Assembly (NCBI GenBank): GCA_036417435.1
Contig: CM070906.1
Coordinates: 43,041,396-43,105,395 of the forward strand
DNA: 64,000 nucleotides
Direction: 5' to 3'
Source: Inia geoffrensis
Taxonomy: Eukaryota; Chordata; Mammalia; Artiodactyla; Iniidae
In this document: piece after piece, positions 57,701-64,000 of the stretch
How the letters are laid out: the number at the start of each line of letters is the position of its first letter
Numbering within the stretch: position 1 is the first letter of the stretch
Program-made: the position numbers and the translations under genes
Notes under the pieces: model-generated
The model's input: the letters and a program-made list of their open reading frames with translations, nothing else
Databases searched by the model: none
Told to the model about the DNA's origin: nothing

Positions 57701-57890
57701 GACATTCATTTATTCATTAAGAAAGAAATTAAATAGTTACTATGTATCACATACTTTTCTAGCCAGTTTGTTGAATATGAAAATGCATAAGATATGAAAT
57801 CTCACTTTCCATAGATTAAGAGCAAGGGGAGTTTATGTAATGGAGGTAGGACATACCAAAAATACGTAATGTAATTATTATTTGGAAATG
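57701..57890 (-). mobile_element. L2 3'-end relic
   Basis: 'acattcatttattcattaag', 'atagttactatgtatcacatacttttctag' and 'aatctcactttccatag' follow the reverse-complement L2 3' end order. Confidence 0.6.
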
Positions 57891-58030
57891 AAAATATTGA
57901 AGAGATTGAAATCAGCTTCAGAGATCAACTGAGATACAAAAATGTATGTAAGTTTTCTGGGCAAAGAAGTATGGTAAGAAATTCTTAGCAGAAGAATTGG
58001 TAACTGTAACAAAGAATGTTATATGTTAAT

Positions 58031-58122
58031 GAAAGAGAGAGGGAAGAGGAGAAAGGGAGAGAGGGAGAGGAAGGAAGGAAGGAAAGAAGGAGGGAGGGAA
58101 GGGAGGGCGGGAGGGAGGAAAA
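58031..58122 (+). repeat. Homopurine (GA/GGAA)n tract with a G-quadruplex motif
   Basis: 92 bp contain only A and G except for one C at 58108. The GGAA and AGGG units include six GGG runs at 58092-58115 separated by loops of 1-2 nt, a strong G-quadruplex motif. The frames read through it are simple-repeat artefacts. Confidence 0.95.
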
Positions 58123-58904
58123 TATGGAGTATTTGGGAACACTGGGAAATTCCATGTGCAGAGATTGTATTGCAGGTATTACGATGGAAAGATTGATCTG
58201 AATGTAAGAGAAGCTCCTGGCAAGGCGGCATTATGGTTCGGGTTTAGAAAGAATGAAACTAATTAACTAAATCCTAAGGAGACCTTGAAAAGGAAAAGCC
58301 AAAATGTAAAGCCATGTTCCTCAAATCATGGGATGCTCCTGAGCGAAGTGATAAGTTGAAAGGTAAAGTTTGTAGGACTTTCTTGAGAAGATGAGACAGG
58401 AACCTTGGGGTTTTCTTGGGCTGTGAGTGCACTGTAATGGCTTAAAGGCACACAATGAGAGACAACACTTCTCAACTCTTCATTCTACACCCAATTTTGG
58501 GGGAAGGCAGAGCTGGACTGTGGTTCTGGTAAAACCCAATCTAGACATCGTGAAGGACAAGGTAGGGGTACAATTTAAGTAGCAGGCTGAGAAAAATATT
58601 TTGAACATTGGTCAATTTATAGAGCTACATCTACTACATCCTCTCTGTTTGAAGAGTATGTTTCTAAAAGAATCTGCTTACCATTTTGTAAGCGGAAATA
58701 TTGTGTGTACATTTAACCTCTGAAATACATTAACACTAAATTTACCTTAAATATTCTTAAATACAGTGGGACAATCAAAGAAAAATTATGACAAATAAAT
58801 GATAGGTTTGCTTATTATAGGTAAGTTGAACACATGCACTTAAAACGTTTAAAACGTTAACTAAGTACCAGTCTTTTCTTTTCATTTTGTTGTTCAATAA
58901 AGTT
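58123..58904. other. Unassigned sequence
   Basis: No gene was recognised. A small tandem 'aaaacgttt' pair lies near 58841-58858. Confidence 0.45.
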
Positions 58905-59110
58905 CAGTGAAGATCTACACTTTGAATCTTATCCCTAACTCTGTTTATGTGACCTTGGACAAATCACCTTACCTCACCATAGTTGGCCATTATTTATAAA
59001 ATGGGAATCAAGGTCATAACTACTTTGTAGGGTGGTATAAGGATTACATGTATAGATACATACAAGGGAATTCGAATTTTGCCTAACACATAGTGAATTC
59101 TTAAAATATA
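58905..59110 (+). mobile_element. MIR
   Basis: 'tttatgtgaccttggacaaatcacctt', 'ttataaaatgggaatcaaggtc' and 'agggtggtataaggattacatg' follow MIR order, ending 'gcctaacacatagtgaattc'. Confidence 0.8.
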
Positions 59111-60654
59111 ACTCCTCTGACATCTCTTTCACGTTCAAAATCTTAATAATTGACACTCTTCAGCTCCCTTGGTTTTGCATACCCTAAACTCTTATCCATA
59201 AACAAAGTTTTGCTCCACAAGAGCAGGGACACCTGTCAGGAAGCCTATTTCCTAACTGCTCTCTTCGGCTTCCCTACTTACTCGCCTTCTGAGTTGAGAA
59301 CTGCCAGACTCAAACTTGAGGTAGATGTGATTTTCAGACCTGCAAATTATCTTCCTGTGAGAGGTGATCTTTGCCTTTTAGGCAAAACCAATTTTCATTC
59401 TTGAGCCAGTGGCCAGATGTACCCGACAGTCCTATGGGCCTTTAACAGACAGGTTTGTTACTGAAAATTCCCAGCCTCCGAGGAGCTCACACTTGTCTGG
59501 TATCCTGGGTGACAGAGGCAGAATTGCCCCTTTTGCTACCTGAGCCTCCTTTTGAGAGGGCTTTGCTCCCACATACACCAGGTGAGTTGCTCTGTGTTTG
59601 CTCCCACTAGTAGCATGCAGAGGCTCACAGTGATGTGCTAGTTGTCTTGTAAGCTGTCTGGAGTTGACATTCTAGCCAAGCAATGCATAAGGCCCCAGTA
59701 TCCTTGTTGCTTGCTTCCTAGCCTTTATCATACTAGTCAACTACAAGTTCAGAAACTGCAGTCATTTATGTATTTATTTTTTCTCCTCCTCTGTTCTTTC
59801 ATCAATGTCTGCATGCTCTCTGATGGCCTTACAGCATTATGTATGTGTAGGGGAAGGGCAGGGGGTGTGTGCTTAAGTTACAACACGCTAACTCCACCTC
59901 CAAAGACTCAATGTCCTATCTTTCACCCCTGTATGTGTATCATAAATTAAGCTTATTGGTTAATGCTACTCCCCTCCCCCAACAACCACACCAACCCCAC
60001 GTACACTCATTAACCTTCCATTTATACATAAGAACACAGCTAGTTAACTAGCTAGCCAACTAAAAATATCAATCTATATATCTATGTGCCCTTAACATGA
60101 TTCTACTGTGAGCATTATCTTAATGCTTATTTTTTACATTAAAATATCTGAACTTTCCAGGTGGACAAATAGAGATCTACATTGTCATTTTCATTATTGA
60201 GGCATATCGCCGCTATGACTATACATTTGTACTTTTGTAAACAATCTGAAGAGAAGTGGTTTCTTAATATAACCATTTGAATTTAAGAATGAAAAACTGA
60301 GAGAAAAGAGGCATATTATAAATCTATGCAACATTATTTTATGGGAAAACAAAATAACAAAAAGTTGTACTAATAATCTTAACTAGTATCATCTAATCAT
60401 ATATCATAAAAGATTAAATCACAAAGATTGAGGTACTTAACTACTGATATTGTGTTGGTAATTAACGAAGCCTTACTGAAAATAGTTTAGCTCTACTGAG
60501 CCTACAATATAAAGAGATTCAGTCTTAAAATACTGAGTGGTTTGGGGGCAAACCAACTTTTGTAGGTTGCCTAAAACTGCTTGGAAGTGACAGTCACTTT
60601 CTTGTGAAAGAAAAATGCAGAAGTAGACACAGTTAAAATCATTGTGGATTTACT
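59111..60654. other. Unassigned sequence
   Basis: About 1.5 kb without recognised gene or repeat. It is somewhat GC-richer at 59200-59650. A perfect 16-bp palindrome is at 60038-60053. Confidence 0.45.
60038..60053. repeat. 16-bp perfect palindrome
   Basis: 'agctagttaactagct' equals its own reverse complement. No function can be assigned. Confidence 0.9.
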
Positions 60655-60800
60655 GCACATTTTACCTTATGCTAAGCACTATACAATCATTCTTTTGTTT
60701 AATCCCCTTTAACCCATAATTAGATATTTTAGATAGTAGGACTAAGATACAGAAAGATTAGGGGCACTCTATATCATATACTTATTATGTGATATCTTTA
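60655..60800 (-). mobile_element. MIR relic
   Basis: 'tgctaagcactatacaatcattcttttgtttaatcccc' and 'gatacagaaagattaggggcac' resemble reverse-complement MIR (tgctaagcgctttacatgtattatctcatttaatcc). Confidence 0.55.
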
Positions 60801-61259
60801 AGAACCTAAGCCAGGTTTACCTAGTCCAAAGCCTATGTGCTGTCAATGATTCATTTGAGAGGTTGGCTAGAAGGTTGGTTTCTTGAATGTGACAAGCATT
60901 TGGAGGTTTCAAACCCACAGAAACCCAAAAGTAAAAACAGAATTTAAAAATTTATAAATTATTGGGTGAAACCAGATGACAGACATAATTTCAATCACAG
61001 TTCCATTAAAGAATACAGAATCATATGGCATAACACAGCAAAATTTGTTTTTGTATGTGTATATATATATATATATTTTTTTCTAATATTTACCTTCTTA
61101 TTTAACTTTGCCATCCTCAAAATAATCTTCATGGATAGAATTTCATATTATGCTCTACATTTGGTATGAAGGAGATAGTTGGTGTTTTCATAAATACCCA
61201 AAGCCCAGAAGAAGGCTTATTTCTTTCTGAGTGAACAGATACCTGCACCTTCTTAAAGA
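60801..61259. other. Unassigned sequence with a short (TA)n run
   Basis: A TA dinucleotide run lies at about 61058-61075; otherwise nothing was recognised. Confidence 0.45.
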
Positions 61260-61570
61260 AGGCTAGCAAACTGGGGACTGCAGGGGGCAGGGCCCAGAGC
61301 AGCTTGGCAGTTTTGCACAGATTTTTAAAAAAGCCGGTAAGTTCCTTTTGGCCTTTCTAAAAGACAAACACTTTGCAGAAAAGCTGTGCAAAGGGAAACT
61401 ATCAAAAATCATTCTTGTAGAACAGTGAGGCAGTGAGGCAAGCACTAACTCCCTCATGGTTTTAGAGTCAGTAATAGAAATTAACAGTGCCATATGCAGC
61501 CCGATTATGCACTTTAAGATCCCCTCATGGTTTATAGCGTGCACTATGGTATACAGCAGCAATTTTTGCT
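61260..61570. other. Repeat-free complex block, possible conserved non-coding element
   Basis: The block has balanced composition and no repeat signature. A minus-strand frame of 99 codons (61263-61562) spans it, but the translation contains no recognisable domain, signal or splice context, so I do not call a gene. Conservation cannot be tested from a single sequence. Confidence 0.3.
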
Positions 61571-62279
61571 AAGCTAGTCACAGTTATATTCGTTTCCACA
61601 AAATTAAAAGATCCTAAGGACATAAAGAATACCAAGCCAGAGGTGGGGGAGAGGCCATGTGAGCATTAAAGAACCTTTTTCATCTGGGTTTATCTGACAT
61701 CCTCCAACCCACTGGCATCAATTCTCTCTAGTTCCTTACTGCCATCTTCACCTTCCTTTAGAAATAAATATTTTACTGCTAAACTAAATTATATTATCTG
61801 CTCTGCTGGTCCAAGTCAGCAATTTATTCCATATGTTCACCATCTTTGTGTGAAATAGGTCTCCCTGAATTTTCTATTTGCTCTTAAGCACTTTAATTTT
61901 TGAAGATAGCCAAAAACTCTGCCCAGCTAGAATAGGCAGAAAGAGGTTAGTAGTTCTGTCAATGACTCACATCATCATCCATGGATAGGAGAAACCTAAG
62001 GGATTTTTTTTGAAATTCAGTTTAAAATTAGTAAATTAATTTGTTAATTTAGTTTACAAATTGTGCCAGAAGGTTTTTGGTCATCAGTGTTCATTTATGA
62101 GATGGAGTAACATGGGTATTTAGGAATTAAAGCAGAAACAGATGTGTTAAAGTGCTACCTGTCTTATTACATGGGTATGTCATAAAACTTGCACTGTATA
62201 TTTTGCTCAATATTTCCAGTTTAAAATACAGTGTATATTATATAGCATATCTATATGAAACAATCTGCTTTGCTGAGAG
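61571..62279. other. Unassigned sequence
   Basis: No supported feature was seen. Confidence 0.45.
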
Positions 62280-62440
62280 TGGAGGAAAACTAACACTTAT
62301 TGGATTCCTACCTTAATAAACACTTAGGTAGTTTTACATTTCATTTATTTTAGACCCATAAAAATTATCTGTGGTGAAATTATCAACCTTCATTCTCCAA
62401 ATGAAGAAAATGGAGCCCCAAGAGATTTAGTTATACCTTG
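62280..62440 (-). mobile_element. MIR relic
   Basis: 'ttattggattcctaccttaataaacacttagg', 'acatttcatttattttagacc' and 'tctccaaatgaagaaaatggagcccc' are in reverse-complement MIR order. Confidence 0.6.
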
Positions 62441-63261
62441 CTATGATATCTGTTGACAAGTTGACCGCCAGCATGGTTTCATTTCAAGTCAGAGAAATAT
62501 CACCAGTTATCTCTCTGTATTACAACTCTCCAAGCTTCAAAGTCAGTTAAAGGGGATTACTTACTTTGATGAAGATGGTTCTTTGGGCATGGATATATAA
62601 ATGCAGGTATATGCTACCCTCTAAAACTTTCTATGGCTAGCAAGGACTGGCCAAGATTCAGTAGCAACTGTAACTTTGGCTGGAACCTACAGTAATCGAA
62701 TAATCTTAAAGCTATGGACCAATGAAACAGAGTTTTCTCCTATACTTTCAAAGGAAGTACCAAAATTATGTTATAGAATTTGCAAATGCAAAGAGTGAAG
62801 TAGCTGGAGATATGATATTACAGGTACCTCAGAGATTCAGAATAGCAACAGCCTTTATTGCTTTTAGACAGGCTCCCTAACAACCATGCTATTACTTTTT
62901 ACCTTTTTACTCAACTTTTTCATTTAAGCAAGGCTACAACAGCTGTTGACATCATCAGCTCTCTTTATTGTTAATTTTTTCTGTTATTTTAATGACCAAT
63001 ATCTGCCCAATTATTTCATGATATTGAGCAGCTGATCTGACTTGGATGATCGAATGGCCAAATATTACTTTTGTTTTAAATGAATTACTCTTGCTTTATA
63101 GCCAGAGCCTGAACATAGCATGAACTAGTTACCACTGAAGGGTTCATGTCACCGCCAGATATAAGATCAGTAAATGTAACACAGCAAAGCAAAGAGTGAA
63201 TTTTATCTCTTATATATTTTCTAACCTTGTTCTGATCATTTCATCCAAGTCAGTTGTCCTG
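62441..63261. other. Unassigned sequence
   Basis: No gene or repeat was recognised. Confidence 0.45.
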
Positions 63262-63490
63262 CTACCCAGCTTGTATAGAGTTTGTTTGATATGCCAGGCA
63301 TTGTGGTAATTTTCACATGATATTTCATTTAAACTAACACATTCATGAGTTAGGTGCGATTATTATCCCCATTTTTCTTGCAGAAACAAATTATCAGAAA
63401 AGTTATATATCTCGTCCAAGGTTACATAATAAGTTGTAGAACAGGAATTCAAACCCAGGTTTTTCTGACAGCAGAGCCTATGGTTGAAAT
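63262..63490 (-). mobile_element. MIR, nearly full length
   Basis: 'gccaggcattgtggtaatttt', 'tgagttaggtgcgattattatccccattttt', 'aaggttacataataagttgtag' and 'aattcaaacccagg' follow reverse-complement MIR order clearly. Confidence 0.85.
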
Positions 63491-64000
63491 TAGCGCTTCT
63501 CTAACTTAAATATGCCCAGAAGTTACTACGGGATCTTACTGATTTTATGACTTGGTAGGTCTAGAACATGGGATGAATTCTCTGTTTCTATCAACCTCTC
63601 AAGTGATATCCATGCTGCTAGTTCTCAGACTACATTTGAATAGCAAAGCTCTAAATCTCCATACCACCTCCCCATTTCTTTAGCATCTACAGAGGGAAAC
63701 AGCAAATGATTTTACTAGGAGAGAGTGAGATAAATAAGAATTCTCTTCCTTATGTTCTTTCTTGAACTCCTTTCTTCCAATAAGCACGCCCCACCGCCGC
63801 ACCCAACCACCACCTTCATGTGTCTTCTTTTAATCACTCAGGGACCAAATATGCCTTGGCTGCATGTTCGTGTTTTTTAAGTATTGTTTTTTGTTTGTGG
63901 TTTGTTTGGCTGATAGCCTCCACTACTTTTCCCCAGCAAAGATTTATTCTTTTTGGTCTTTATGTATACTTAAAAAAGTTGATTAGTTTGTACTTCAACT
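63491..64000. other. Unassigned sequence at the window edge
   Basis: No gene or repeat was recognised. T- and GTTT-rich runs occur near 63870-63910. Confidence 0.45.

Noticed and set aside
58016..58201. Arg/Glu/Gly-rich open frame
   Set aside because: It is the translation of a homopurine simple repeat.

Overview
The window is non-coding mammalian nuclear DNA, most likely from a whale or dolphin. The key evidence is four short (about 200 bp) tRNA-Glu-derived SINEs of the CHR-2 deletion type known from Cetacea (262-475, 8347-8561, 48823-49018, 53353-53564), plus two longer CHR-type SINEs (28458-28839, 45086-45411). Artiodactyl-style L1 elements, MIR, L2, MLT1 and MLT2 relics make up most of the remaining recognisable sequence. 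I found no exon, no host protein-coding gene, no tRNA or rRNA gene and no CRISPR array. The longest open frames all lie inside L1 or SINE copies. The base composition is AT-rich, as in a gene desert or a long intron.

Layout. 0-11 kb: the 3' end of an old L1, a CHR-2 SINE, an unassigned old repeat (735-1185), two mutually similar blocks that may come from a MaLR/ERVL-like internal region (2690-2880 and 3785-5170), MIRs, a second CHR-2 SINE and an MLT2-like LTR. 11.5-13.0 kb: a 5'-truncated L1 on the minus strand with a perfect 18-bp target-site duplication. 13-25 kb: L2, MIR, a hAT-like fragment, an MLT2-like LTR, a Tigger-like DNA transposon and long unique stretches. 25.8-33.4 kb: a nest in which an old antisense L1 was split by a nearly complete sense L1 (5' UTR, broken ORF1, internally deleted ORF2), which was itself hit by a CHR SINE. 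34-41.5 kb: two older sense L1s, with an antisense L1 tail between them. 42-48 kb: MIR and L2 relics, a long CHR SINE, a 13-bp perfect hairpin and a cluster of CTCF-, RFX- and CCAAT-like motifs. 48.8-53.6 kb: two CHR-2 SINEs in opposite orientation flanking an L1 with a textbook 5' inversion (twin priming). 54-64 kb: two MLT1A-type LTRs, an old L1 tail, a purine tract with a strong G-quadruplex motif, several MIRs and unique sequence.

Nothing here works as an operon or pathway. What can be read is an insertion history: old MIR, L2 and MLT relics first, then L1M copies, then younger artiodactyl/cetacean L1s, with CHR SINEs among the youngest insertions. I did not find a convincing undescribed biological system. 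The most informative structures are the twin-primed L1, the three-layer L1/L1/SINE nest, the short tandem duplications inside decayed L1s, the G-quadruplex tract and the unassigned repeat blocks. Repeat family names come from remembered consensus features and were not checked by a database search.
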